A DNA stretch of 64,000 nucleotides from Paenibacillus sambharensis (GTDB lineage: Bacteria; Bacillota; Bacilli; Paenibacillales; Paenibacillaceae), in assembly GCF_003233845.1 (NCBI RefSeq), contig NZ_QKRB01000010.1, positions 62,001 to 126,000 of the forward strand. The letters are read 5' to 3'. Of the stretch, positions 34,702 through 42,536 are shown one piece after another (the stretch's first letter is position 1; the number at the start of each line of letters is the position of its first letter). The notes below the pieces were generated by a model. The model had not been told where the DNA came from. It was given only the letters and a program-made list of their open reading frames with translations, and made no database searches. The translations under genes were made by a program, and so were the position numbers.

Positions 34702-35253
34702 ATGGCAATCTTGTATGACATGAGTACTTTTGTTTTCCCGCTACTTTTAATATATGTTTTCATAAGGCTTTTCTATATCAGAAAGGCTAAGATAAACTTC
34801 ATGAGAGAGTTGTTTTTGACTAGCTTCTACATATATCTTTTTTCTTTAATTTTTATTGTGTGGATAAGGGGGAGTGGGCACAACGAACAACTTCAATATA
34901 ACTTTATCCCATTAAAGACTATTATAGACTATATCGGTTTTAATTCTAAATTTATAGCTCTACAAAATATAATTGGAAATATACTGATTACCCTTCCCTT
35001 AGGTTTCTACGCCGTCTTTATCTTCCGTCCTTTTAAGGATATAAAGGCTATTGTTTGTTTTTTCATCTTCTCAGTTACAATAGAGCTTGGTCAGTATCTA
35101 CTATTCAAGCTCGGTTTGGGCTCTCGCTCAGTTGACATAGATGATGTTATTTTGAATACAACTGGCTCTGCTGCCGGTTACTATATAGCCAAGATATTAA
35201 GCTTGAGATTAAATACTGCGGGATATTTAAATAATTCGAGAAAAGGACTATAG
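34702..35253 (+). CDS. VanZ-family membrane protein
   Basis: A 183-residue protein with four or five helices. The segment NIIGNILITLPLGFYAVFIF and the later RSVDIDDVILNTTGSAAGYYIA are the hallmark VanZ motifs. VanZ gives low-level teicoplanin resistance in enterococci; related proteins in Firmicutes confer resistance to glycolipid or lipoglycopeptide compounds by an incompletely known mechanism. Start ATG 34702 has GGAGGG 6 nt upstream. It is followed by the ABC ATPase gene only 2 nt after its stop, so it is part of that operon and may help protect the envelope. Confidence 0.85.
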   Translation: MAILYDMSTFVFPLLLIYVFIRLFYIRKAKINFMRELFLTSFYIYLFSLIFIVWIRGSGHNEQLQYNFIPLKTIIDYIGFNSKFIALQNIIGNILITLPLGFYAVFIFRPFKDIKAIVCFFIFSVTIELGQYLLFKLGLGSRSVDIDDVILNTTGSAAGYYIAKILSLRLNTAGYLNNSRKGL

Positions 35254-35255
35254 CT

Positions 35256-35954
35256 ATGACTGCTCTATTGAAAGCAACCGGAATCAGCAAAAAGTATCAC
35301 CCGGCAAGCAACACACCGGAATTGGCTCTCTGCTCCCTAACTCTGGAGAAAGGTAGGACTTATGTGATTAAGGGGAGGAGTGGCTCAGGAAAAACGACGC
35401 TGTTGAATCTGCTTGGCGGTATGGATAAACCGAGTACCGGGAGCGTCTATTACAATGGGAAGTCGTTCTACGACCTGTCTGACCGGGAACAGTCTGCAAT
35501 ACGCAACAAGAATTTTGGGTTTGTGTTTCAATCTTTCAATTTAATTCCGGAGCTTACGGCATATGAAAACATCGAGCTACCTCGCTTTTTCAACCGGAAC
35601 TGTATAATTACCTCCTCTGCAATCTCTACTGTAGCTGAGGAGATGAAAATCGGCTCGCTGCTACATCGTAGAACCTATGAGCTATCCGGCGGTGAACAGC
35701 AGCGAGTGGCGATTGCCCGAGCCTTAATAACGTCCCCGGATATGATTTTCGCGGATGAACCAACCGGCAACCTAGATTCGGCTGCCAGCCGAATGGTGGC
35801 GGATTTGCTTGTTAAAACCGTAAAGAGTCGTCAGGCGACCCTCGTTTTGGTCACTCACGAGGACAACCTGATCTATAGCGAGCATATCCAGCTAAACATT
35901 CGAGACGGGCATGTCGGGGCGATGGAGGTATGCAATGGTTCCCTTGGCATTTAA
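35256..35954 (+). CDS. ABC transporter ATP-binding protein (MacB/BceA-like)
   Basis: A 232-residue ATPase with Walker [10 protein letters not shown], signature [15 protein letters not shown], Walker [13 protein letters not shown] and H-loop LVTHED. It belongs to the group that energises FtsX-type permeases, such as BceA or bacteriocin-immunity transporters. Start is 2 nt after the VanZ stop. The permease gene overlaps its 3' end by 20 nt. The set VanZ-ATPase-permease is downstream of the secreted-protein gene. Confidence 0.88.
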   Translation: MTALLKATGISKKYHPASNTPELALCSLTLEKGRTYVIKGRSGSGKTTLLNLLGGMDKPSTGSVYYNGKSFYDLSDREQSAIRNKNFGFVFQSFNLIPELTAYENIELPRFFNRNCIITSSAISTVAEEMKIGSLLHRRTYELSGGEQQRVAIARALITSPDMIFADEPTGNLDSAASRMVADLLVKTVKSRQATLVLVTHEDNLIYSEHIQLNIRDGHVGAMEVCNGSLGI

Positions 35955-38361
35955 GCTGCTCATGGCGAGGAAGAAATGGTTCCTCACCATGGTCATCAGC
36001 TTTGCCGTAGTTCTAACTTCAGTTACGACAATTCTTTCTTCTTCACGAATGATTCAGGGTGAAATTACTCGGACGGCCATCGAACAATATGGGCAATTTT
36101 CCTGTGTTTTACTAGACAAGCCAAAGGAACAGGCCGATGATTCATATGGGCAATTTGTTCTAACAGGCTCAATTCAAGTTTCGGAAAGCCGGACAGCCGC
36201 AATTGGTTGGGTAAACAGTGAATATATGGATCTCGGACATCTAAAGCTAACGACCGGGCGGTTGCCGGTTACCGACAGCGAGGTCGCAATTGAACGTCAT
36301 TACCTTGCTCTTCTCGATGCAGACTGGCAAGTTGGAACTGCCAAACAGCTGATAATTGATGGTGAGCCCCGGTTACTGCAGCTTACAGGAATTGTTGACA
36401 ATTACTCGGCCAGATGGTCTGTCGATACGAGGAAGACAACATTTCCAAATTTGTTCGTATCTTCAGTATGGGCACAATCGAACACAACCAGCCATTGGCT
36501 TATCCCTTATAATCAAGGGGAATCCCCGAAAATCAATGAGACCAAGGCCTATCAGTTGATTAATACGTATGACAGGCATGGTTTTATTAACGATCACTTG
36601 TTCCAAAATGGTCTGAGAGATTTGGGCCCTCTAGCCATAACTTCTGTATTCATGCAGACAGCCGTTCTCATCATTTCATTATTAAGCATTGTAACCCTGC
36701 AAACATTCTATCAGGCCAAACGCCACCTGAAATATGCAGTTCTAAAATCTCTGGGAGGTACGACAGGACATCTGTATAAGCTTGGCCTGCTGCAAACAAC
36801 CTTTATCTACTTCATCGGCGCAGGATTAGCTGTACCACTAACGCTGCTGCTCCAATCGTTTATGTTAAAAGGCATTTACACCGGCAACCTAATCACGGGT
36901 CATTTCTCGGATTCCTTCAGAAGCACTCTGCTGTGGGTTAGCTTGCTGTACGTGTTCATGGTCAGTTCCTCCTGCTTTGCCATTTGGCAGCACAGGGATA
37001 AGAGTATGAAGGAGATGCTTGCGGCTGGAACAAGCGGTAGCTCCCTAGCTCACGGCTGGATTGCAGCGATCCGATCATTCCGTTTTAAGCAATTGTTGCG
37101 TCAGATGGCCGTTTATCCTCAGCAGACATTTCTTTCGTTCATGACTATTACGGTAGCAATTATCGTATTACTATTTGCCAACGTATTTGCCAGAGAAGCA
37201 GCTGGGATAGGCGCAACCGACATTGATTATTACTTGTCGGCCCAGGAAACCATCTACTCAACGACGATTGATGGCCATACAGTGCTGCTGTCCCAAGATT
37301 TGACCTATTCACCTGATGAAGTGAAACGGCTTGAAGCATTGAATGGGGTTGCTCTCGTGATCAAAGAGCCGTCCATGCAGGATGTCAGGCTCTCCATCCA
37401 ACGGCATACTATGACGCCTTCTTTACAGGACTGGATTGCTAAATATAGTTCGTCAATGAATCATCAAGAAGGCACTTCGGTTACGTACCAGGAGGAAGTT
37501 ATCCTTCCCAATGTCCGCTATATGCTCCGCCAACCTGTAAAAGGCAGCCCAAGTCCTGAAGATGCGGAAGTTCCGTCCGTTATGTTGTACATTCAGGGGA
37601 TGCCGGTGGAAGAGTGCGAAAAACTGACAGGCAGTACCCTTAAGCTCTCCAAGTCGGTGTTAGACGAGGACGGGAATCCTAGTGGGGGAAGCTGGAATTT
37701 CCTCATTGCCCAGGTTAGGGGGGAGCCGTACCAGGAATCAACGGATCATTATACTATCACCCATGATGAAATTACCATTGTGCTGGATGAAGCGTACGCG
37801 TTGGAACAAGGTATAACACGAGGATATCGGGATTTAAGTATTTACACGAAAGAACGATTAACTGTCGCTGAGAAACAACAGATCTACGATCAGGTTTATG
37901 CACTTGCAGCAGGTACACCTGGTGGATTGTTTCAACACGTCCCGGATCTCTTACAGAATTCGGCTCGAATGTCATCCATTATTTATCGGTTGGGCGCTGT
38001 TACCTTCTATACGGCTTTGATTTTATCGCTTCTGTGTCTAGCCATCGTAATGTACGGGAAATACCAACAGCATCGCAGATATTGGGGCATCTACCGGTCA
38101 CTCGGCATGCGGCTCATCCATATTCACAGCTGCTTGCTTGTAGAGATGCTCGCTTACTTCATGCTCGCTGCATTGATTAGTGCCGGGTTCTATGCGCTTA
38201 TGCTGCTAACCAATAACCTGTCGCATCCTACCATTGTTTATATGCGTATCTTCGTTCTAGTGCTGTCAGCCGTGTTGACCTTCATAATCGGAATATCTCT
38301 GCTGGTGAAGCGTCGTATCGGGCGGGAGGCGATTGCGGCAAAGCTCCGGATCGAAGAATGA
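35935..38361 (+). CDS. Large FtsX-type ABC permease, 808 residues
   Basis: A membrane protein with the duplicated FtsX layout: helix near residues 15-35, extracytoplasmic domain to about 230, a three-helix bundle to about 365, helix near 405, second extracytoplasmic domain (to about 690) and a final three-helix bundle. Cytoplasmic loops AVLKSLGGTTGHLYKLGLLQ and GIYRSLGMRLIHIHSCLLVE are the ATPase-contact segments. ATG 35935 has GGAGGT 5 nt upstream and overlaps the ATPase gene by 20 nt. The size (about 800) is like the bacteriocin-associated or lipid-extraction permeases rather than BceB (about 650). No terminator with a good stem was seen after it. Confidence 0.85.
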   Translation: MVPLAFKLLMARKKWFLTMVISFAVVLTSVTTILSSSRMIQGEITRTAIEQYGQFSCVLLDKPKEQADDSYGQFVLTGSIQVSESRTAAIGWVNSEYMDLGHLKLTTGRLPVTDSEVAIERHYLALLDADWQVGTAKQLIIDGEPRLLQLTGIVDNYSARWSVDTRKTTFPNLFVSSVWAQSNTTSHWLIPYNQGESPKINETKAYQLINTYDRHGFINDHLFQNGLRDLGPLAITSVFMQTAVLIISLLSIVTLQTFYQAKRHLKYAVLKSLGGTTGHLYKLGLLQTTFIYFIGAGLAVPLTLLLQSFMLKGIYTGNLITGHFSDSFRSTLLWVSLLYVFMVSSSCFAIWQHRDKSMKEMLAAGTSGSSLAHGWIAAIRSFRFKQLLRQMAVYPQQTFLSFMTITVAIIVLLFANVFAREAAGIGATDIDYYLSAQETIYSTTIDGHTVLLSQDLTYSPDEVKRLEALNGVALVIKEPSMQDVRLSIQRHTMTPSLQDWIAKYSSSMNHQEGTSVTYQEEVILPNVRYMLRQPVKGSPSPEDAEVPSVMLYIQGMPVEECEKLTGSTLKLSKSVLDEDGNPSGGSWNFLIAQVRGEPYQESTDHYTITHDEITIVLDEAYALEQGITRGYRDLSIYTKERLTVAEKQQIYDQVYALAAGTPGGLFQHVPDLLQNSARMSSIIYRLGAVTFYTALILSLLCLAIVMYGKYQQHRRYWGIYRSLGMRLIHIHSCLLVEMLAYFMLAALISAGFYALMLLTNNLSHPTIVYMRIFVLVLSAVLTFIIGISLLVKRRIGREAIAAKLRIEE

Positions 38362-38559
38362 ATACTACCTTGCACTTTCCGATATCATAAAGCAGAATGT
38401 CACGGTTTTTTTTGGTGCCGCCTATTTTATGTAGGGAAAAAGTGCCTCGAACAAAGGACACTGGTACTGATGGAGGAATGCGTCCGAAGTAGAACGATTG
38501 TTATTGGGCCATGTTAGATTCTATTAATGTGAACAAACTAGAAATAAGGTGGGAATCAC

Positions 38560-38691
38560 TTGTATTATCCTAGCTTAAATATCAGGGAAGAGAATGAAGC
38601 TTTACTGGGACAAGTATTAACAGGATTAGATGGTTTACGTACAAAAAGTGTGAACTATGCAGTTTTTCATGATCCAGGTGCCCTGGTGTAA
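38560..38691 (+). CDS. Short protein or N-terminal gene remnant, 43 residues
   Basis: TTG start with AAGGTGGGAATCAC upstream; the frame encodes LNIREENEALLGQVLTGLDG and ends FHDPGALV. The last nine codons lie inside the repeated segment and recur in the second copy as VHDPSALV after the XRE gene. That, and the lack of an intact downstream frame, suggest it is the N-terminal part of a longer gene that has decayed. Function not recognised. Confidence 0.35.
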   Translation: MYYPSLNIREENEALLGQVLTGLDGLRTKSVNYAVFHDPGALV

Positions 38692-38798
38692 TGCGTGAGC
38701 CTTTGAGTCTGTGCCTGCGGTATACAACAAGGGGACGTTGACATTAGGTAAAGCAGGGGATGATAACGCACACACAGGGAAATTCCGGACAGAAGGAC

Positions 38799-39025
38799 AT
38801 AGGGTTGTGATCAGAACGGACAGGAATGCGGCGTGACGCCAGAGGGGGCGAAGGCTCTTCTGGAGTAGTATCTGGAGGATGAGACGGGAATGATGCAACC
38901 CTACACGATACTGGCCAAACGAATACACTATGATAAATGGGTTGAAGACCCGGCTGTACAACTTTGCGGAGGGGAAAGCGAAGAGTTCCAAGCATCAGCA
39001 GGAAGAACTGCAGAAGTACGAATAA
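38799..39025 (+). pseudogene. Decayed duplicate of the 74-residue protein gene
   Basis: Compared with the intact gene at 39855, this copy has lost its ATG (ACATATGG has become ACATAGGG), carries a TAG in place of a glutamine codon at 38866-38868, and has an extra base near 38935 that shifts the frame until the QKYE ending. All three lesions are visible by aligning the two copies, so the gene is dead. Confidence 0.75.
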
Positions 39026-39033
39026 GAAGGCAA

Positions 39034-39066
39034 GGTGTTATTCCGAAGCGGGATAGCGCCTTTTTA
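39034..39066 (+). terminator. Degraded terminator in the left repeat copy
   Basis: GGTGTTATTCC / GGGATAGCGCC hairpin with wobble pairs followed by TTTTTAT; it corresponds to the stronger terminator at 40087-40121 in the right copy. Confidence 0.5.
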
Positions 39067-39133
39067 TATTCAGCCAACTGGCTTAATACATGAGGCGGTA
39101 ATGCCGGCAACCAACTTCTGATGTAAAAAGAAT

Positions 39134-39161
39134 TTGACATTTTGGAAGCAGATGCTACAAT
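39134..39161 (+). promoter_or_regulatory. Promoter of the membrane-protein/XRE module
   Basis: TTGACA (39134-39139), 16-nt spacer, TACAAT (39156-39161): a near-consensus sigma-A promoter. TGTAAAA half-sites lie on both sides (39122-39128 and the inverted repeat at 39168-39185). Confidence 0.7.
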
Positions 39162-39167
39162 AACAAG

Positions 39168-39185
39168 TGTAAAATACTTTTTACA
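39168..39185. promoter_or_regulatory. Candidate XRE operator
   Basis: TGTAAAA-TACT-TTTTACA, a perfect 7-bp inverted repeat 6 nt after the -10 element, with an extra TGTAAAA half-site at 39122 just upstream of the -35. The position would let the XRE protein block its own promoter. Confidence 0.5.
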
Positions 39186-39209
39186 TTTTCAACGAGGAGG
39201 AAGCTAAAG

Positions 39210-39512
39210 ATGGATTGGGTTAAACTTGTGTATTCAGTCGTATTGTTAGTTTGCGGGATTCTGATTTTTATTGCGCCCCTTTTTCAAAAGGGTGATGAAA
39301 GAAGGAGGTTCATCAACACGAAGGCTCAATCATACGCATTTATCGCAGTTGTAGGTATGCTGATCCTGGAGGTTGCAGAGTCAATTTATCTAACGGTTCA
39401 GGAGAACACTTCTTATAGCGGTATTGGAATTTCACCGATTATGTTTCTGACAGTGATTTCAGTTATATATGTGGTGACTTTACTCATTTACCGGAACAAA
39501 TATGGTGGTTAA
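39210..39512 (+). CDS. Three-helix membrane protein paired with an XRE regulator
   Basis: A 100-residue protein with three hydrophobic helices (residues 6-26, 42-63, 75-95) and a basic loop (KGDERRRFINTKAQSYAF) after the first. It resembles the DUF2178/DUF3796-type membrane proteins that are cotranscribed with short XRE regulators in Firmicutes. Strong ribosome site GAGGAGG and a near-consensus promoter precede it. Its stop is directly followed by the ATG of the XRE gene. Function unknown. Confidence 0.7.
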   Translation: MDWVKLVYSVVLLVCGILIFIAPLFQKGDERRRFINTKAQSYAFIAVVGMLILEVAESIYLTVQENTSYSGIGISPIMFLTVISVIYVVTLLIYRNKYGG

Positions 39513-39704
39513 ATGAAGAATCATATTAAGGAGCTAAGAAAATCAGCTAATTTATCCCAGGAAGAACTGGCTAAACTCTGTAAGGTAACCAGACAGACCA
39601 TAAATGCAATTGAAAATGATAAATACGACCCTACTTTACAATTAGCGTTTGACATAGCCTCTATACTGAATACCACAGTGGATGAGCTTTTCGTCCGTTC
39701 ATGA
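39513..39704 (+). CDS. Short XRE-family HTH regulator (YozG-like)
   Basis: A 63-residue Cro/CI-type DNA-binding protein; the HTH is LSQEELAKLCKVTRQTINAIE with the typical NDKYDPTLQLAFDIASILN helix pair and a VDELF ending. No other domain. Its ATG follows the membrane-protein stop without a gap, so they are translated together. The operator-like sites around the promoter at 39134 are its likely targets. The right copy of the direct repeat starts at the end of this gene. Confidence 0.9.
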   Translation: MKNHIKELRKSANLSQEELAKLCKVTRQTINAIENDKYDPTLQLAFDIASILNTTVDELFVRS

Positions 39705-39854
39705 TCCAAGTGCCCTGGTGTAATGCTGTGTAATACTGTATAATGCAGCAGCCTTCACGCCTATACTGCGGTATACAACAAGGGGACGTTGACCAATATA
39801 GGTAAAGCAGGGGATGATATCGCACACACAGGGAAATCCCGGACAGGAGGACAT

Positions 39855-40079
39855 ATGGATTGTGATCAGAACGGACAGGAATGCGGCGTGACGCCTGAGG
39901 AGACGAAGGCTCTTCTGGAGCAGTATCTGGAGGATGAGACGGAAATGCTGCGCTCCTATACGATATTGGCCGAACGAATTCACCACGACAATGGGCTGAA
40001 GACCCGGCTGTACAACTTTGCGGAGGGGAATGCGAAGCGTTCCAAGCAGCTGCAGGAAGAACTGGAGAAGTATGAATAA
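39855..40079 (+). CDS. Short helical protein, 74 residues, intact copy
   Basis: A small acidic protein predicted to be mostly two helices (ETKALLEQYLEDETEMLRSY then LKTRLYNFAEGNAKRSKQL), with two cysteines near the N-terminus (CDQNGQEC). Start ATG 39855 has ACAGGAGG 6 nt upstream; the frame is open further to 39789 and continues the reading of the repeat. Its pattern weakly recalls ferritin-like or ruberythrin-like helices, but it is too short to be one. Family not recognised. A strong terminator follows. Confidence 0.6.
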   Translation: MDCDQNGQECGVTPEETKALLEQYLEDETEMLRSYTILAERIHHDNGLKTRLYNFAEGNAKRSKQLQEELEKYE

Positions 40080-40086
40080 GACGAAG

Positions 40087-40121
40087 AGGCGTTGTCCCGA
40101 AGAGGGATGACGCCTTTTTTT
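40087..40121 (+). terminator. Terminator after the 74-residue gene
   Basis: AGGCGTTGTCCC / GGGATGACGCCT hairpin followed by TTTTTTT. Confidence 0.85.
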
Positions 40122-40236
40122 ATGACGTAATTGTAAATTCAGTTAAGGATTGGATAACGGATGGTTAATGGTAGGGGAAAAGGGGCTGCGTAGAACGGGA
40201 TGCTGCATAGGAAATCATACGAGGGAGGAGATTGAG

Positions 40237-40542
40237 ATGAATACAACAGATTATCTTGTGATGGCGGCTGCCTTGACTGCAGCTCTTCTTATGGTGCTGT
40301 TTCTCTGGCGGAAAAATGCAGGGGGTGGCGGATTACACGAAGCGGATGAAAAGACAAAGCAGCTGCTGCGGCTGTACCTGCTGCGAATCATCGCCATTAT
40401 ACTGGGCGCAGGTGCTGTTGGCCTTGCGGTCCTGACTTTCATGCAGCGTGAGACCGTGCCTGTAGATATACTGTGGATCTATCTGCTGGTCTTGTTGATG
40501 GCTTTGGCGGCGGGAGGCTGGTTAGCGAAGCGGCAATCGTAG
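40237..40542 (+). CDS. Small two- or three-helix membrane protein
   Basis: A 101-residue protein with helices near residues 7-24, 45-66 and 75-94 and a short charged loop (HEADEKTKQLLRLY). The ATG at 40237 has GAGGGAGGAG 6 nt upstream. No family recognised. It stands alone between the repeat region and the flavohaemoglobin gene. Confidence 0.6.
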   Translation: MNTTDYLVMAAALTAALLMVLFLWRKNAGGGGLHEADEKTKQLLRLYLLRIIAIILGAGAVGLAVLTFMQRETVPVDILWIYLLVLLMALAAGGWLAKRQS

Positions 40543-40607
40543 ATGACAGCAGCATTGAGCCTGGTTCTTGACGAGGTCACAGTTTTGCCAATTTGTCATG
40601 CGTGAAA

Positions 40608-40623
40608 TGTGAGCTTAATCACA
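40608..40623 (+). promoter_or_regulatory. Fnr/CRP-type site before hmp
   Basis: TGTGAGCTTAATCACA is a perfect TGTGA-N6-TCACA palindrome, the Bacillus Fnr consensus. Its centre is 33 nt before TACACT (40645-40650), a plausible -10, which puts the site at about -41.5 from the expected start, the class II activator position. Confidence 0.6.
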
Positions 40624-40687
40624 AATGAGCCTGGCTGTATCCGATACACTCTCCCTATCCACTACTGTAGGGAGTGAGGAATGTCAT

Positions 40688-41914
40688 ATGTTAAGCGAAC
40701 AAACGATCCGCATTATCAAGTCCACCGTCCCAGTGCTGGAGACGGCGGGAGTCGAAATTACGAAGCGGTTTTATCAGATGATGTTTACCAGTCACCCGGA
40801 ACTATTGAATATCTTCAATCACGCAAACCAGAAGCAGGGACGCCAGCAGACGGCACTGGCTAACGCCGTGTACGCAGCCGCTGTCCACATTGACCAGCTT
40901 CCGGCTATACTGCCTGTTGTGAAGCAGATCGCCCATAAGCACCGCAGCCTAGGCGTGAAGCCGGAGCATTATCCCATCGTCGGAGAGCATCTGCTTAAGG
41001 CGATCAAGGACGTGCTGGGCGAAGCCGCCACACCGGAAATACTGCAGGCCTGGAAGGAAGCCTATGGCGTAATCGCGGGTGTCTTCATTCAGGTAGAGGA
41101 GGAAATGTACAGCGAAGCGGAGCATCAGCCAGGAGGCTGGGAGGGCTTCCGGGCATTCCGCGTGCAGCTGAAGGAGAAGGAGAGCGAGGTTATCACGTCC
41201 TTCTATCTGGTGCCGGTGGACGGCGGCCCTGTGGCGGACTTCCAGCCGGGGCAATATGTCAGCATCAAGCTGGAGATTCCCGGAGAAGCCTACACCCATA
41301 TCCGCCAGTACAGCTTGTCCGATGCCCCGCATAATCCATACTACCGGATCTCGGTTAAGCGGGAAGACGGCGCGGACTCGCGGCCTGCCGGAAAAGTATC
41401 GGCTTACCTGCATGAGCAGGTGAAGGAAGGGGACACCGTGTGGCTGTCTGCTCCGGCAGGAGATTTCGTGCTTGACGAGCAGGATACGCGTCCTGTGGTT
41501 CTCATCAGCGGAGGGGTCGGCTTGACGCCGATGGTCAGCATGCTGAACACGCTGGTTCAGCGTACACCGGAGCGGCCGGTAACGTTCATTCATGCGGCTG
41601 TAAACGGAACGGTTCATGCACTGAAGCAGCAGGTGCTGGAAACAGCGGGGAAGCATCCGCAGGTATCGGCTTACTTCTGCTACGAGCAGCCTGGTGAGGA
41701 AGACAGAGCCGCGCAGGCCTACCACAAGGAAGGCTATATTGACCAGCAGTGGCTGCAGACCGTTGTGCCGGATGCCGCCAAGGCGGTATTTTATTTCTGC
41801 GGTCCGCTTGCGTTCATGAGCGTGGTCAATCACAGCCTGAGGAAGATGGGCGTCGCGGAATCGGATATCCACTATGAATTTTTCGGGCCTGCGGGCAGCC
41901 TGGAGAGCCGTTAA
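40688..41914 (+). CDS. hmp: Flavohaemoglobin (nitric oxide dioxygenase)
   Basis: A 408-residue three-domain enzyme that oxidises NO to nitrate with O2 and NADH. The globin domain (residues 1-138) keeps the proximal histidine in IAHKHRSLGV; the FAD domain (150-255) has the RQYSLSDAP motif; the NAD domain (260-405) has ISGGVGLTPMVSML and the C-terminal FFGP. Length and order match Hmp. Start at ATG 40688 fits the family; the longer frame does not. An Fnr-type site upstream suggests induction under low oxygen; ResD/NsrR-type control as in B. subtilis could also occur but no such site was picked out. Confidence 0.95.
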   Translation: MLSEQTIRIIKSTVPVLETAGVEITKRFYQMMFTSHPELLNIFNHANQKQGRQQTALANAVYAAAVHIDQLPAILPVVKQIAHKHRSLGVKPEHYPIVGEHLLKAIKDVLGEAATPEILQAWKEAYGVIAGVFIQVEEEMYSEAEHQPGGWEGFRAFRVQLKEKESEVITSFYLVPVDGGPVADFQPGQYVSIKLEIPGEAYTHIRQYSLSDAPHNPYYRISVKREDGADSRPAGKVSAYLHEQVKEGDTVWLSAPAGDFVLDEQDTRPVVLISGGVGLTPMVSMLNTLVQRTPERPVTFIHAAVNGTVHALKQQVLETAGKHPQVSAYFCYEQPGEEDRAAQAYHKEGYIDQQWLQTVVPDAAKAVFYFCGPLAFMSVVNHSLRKMGVAESDIHYEFFGPAGSLESR

Positions 41915-42063
41915 GCTTCTCTTAATTCTGCTGCCGCAGCTGCTGCGGCCATGGCCATGTGTCCGAACGATGGCGGTTGCCGTAAGTGTGCGCCCTGTCA
42001 CAAAGGCAAGTAGAGGCTGAGCTACAATAAGGCTAGAGGTCAAACATCAGGAGGCTGATCAAG

Positions 42064-42405
42064 ATGGAGAAGAAGCCGATCTTAGCTGCACAGGAATTCA
42101 GCACGGAACGGTTTACGAAGCGGGTGCTGTTCCAGAAGGGCGGCAGCGTCGTATTTATCCTGAACTTTATGCCCGGACAGTCCCTGCCTGTGCATGCTCA
42201 TCCAGGTACGGAGGTCTTCATAACCGTGCTCGAAGGCAGCGGTACGATGCAGGTGGATGGTCAAGATACAGCGGTTGAACAGGGCGATATCGTTCACTGC
42301 GGGGGACAGGAGCAGTTTGCCTTCACGAACAGCAGTCAGGCCAATGTAAGTCTGCATGTGGTGCTTACCAAGACACCGAGCGAGGAATACGCGAAAAATA
42401 TTTAG
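42064..42405 (+). CDS. Small cupin-domain protein
   Basis: A 113-residue single-cupin protein. The two cupin motifs are PVHAHPGTEVFITVLEGSG and GDIVHCGGQEQFAFTN, so the first supplies H, H and E ligands and the second probably a single H or C. Ribosome site AGGAGG 8 nt before ATG. Terminator follows. Role unknown; small cupins bind sugars, acids or serve as regulators. It lies 149 nt after hmp on the same strand. Confidence 0.8.
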   Translation: MEKKPILAAQEFSTERFTKRVLFQKGGSVVFILNFMPGQSLPVHAHPGTEVFITVLEGSGTMQVDGQDTAVEQGDIVHCGGQEQFAFTNSSQANVSLHVVLTKTPSEEYAKNI

Positions 42406-42424
42406 ATTTAGCTCCATGTACAGC

Positions 42425-42490
42425 AAGGATCGCAGCTTAGCTGCGGCAGATCGGAATGATCTGCTGCACAAGCTGCGATCCTTTTTTTCG
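42425..42490 (+). terminator. Terminator after the cupin gene
   Basis: AAGGATCGCAGCTT pairs perfectly with AAGCTGCGATCCTT around an inner GCGGCAGATC / GATCTGCTGC arm, followed by TTTTTT. One of the strongest terminators in the window. Confidence 0.9.
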
Positions 42491-42536
42491 TCCAGATGTG
42501 TTCCATAAGTGACCCTGCATGCTGTAACCTGCATAT

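Larger units (their letters stand above)
38667..39067 (+). repeat. Decayed copy of a ~400-bp direct repeat (left)
   Basis: Runs from TTTTTCATGATCCAGGTG to a terminator at 39034-39066. It matches 39699-40121 along nearly its whole length, with small deletions and substitutions. Shared blocks include GTATACAACAAGGGGACG and TGATCAGAACGGACAGGAAT. The two copies flank the membrane-protein/XRE module in the same orientation. Confidence 0.8.
39699..40121 (+). repeat. Intact copy of the ~400-bp direct repeat (right)
   Basis: Matches the decayed copy at 38667-39067 from TTCATGATCCAAGTG to the terminator and contains the intact 74-residue gene. It overlaps the stop codon of the XRE gene by a few bases. 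Confidence 0.8.
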
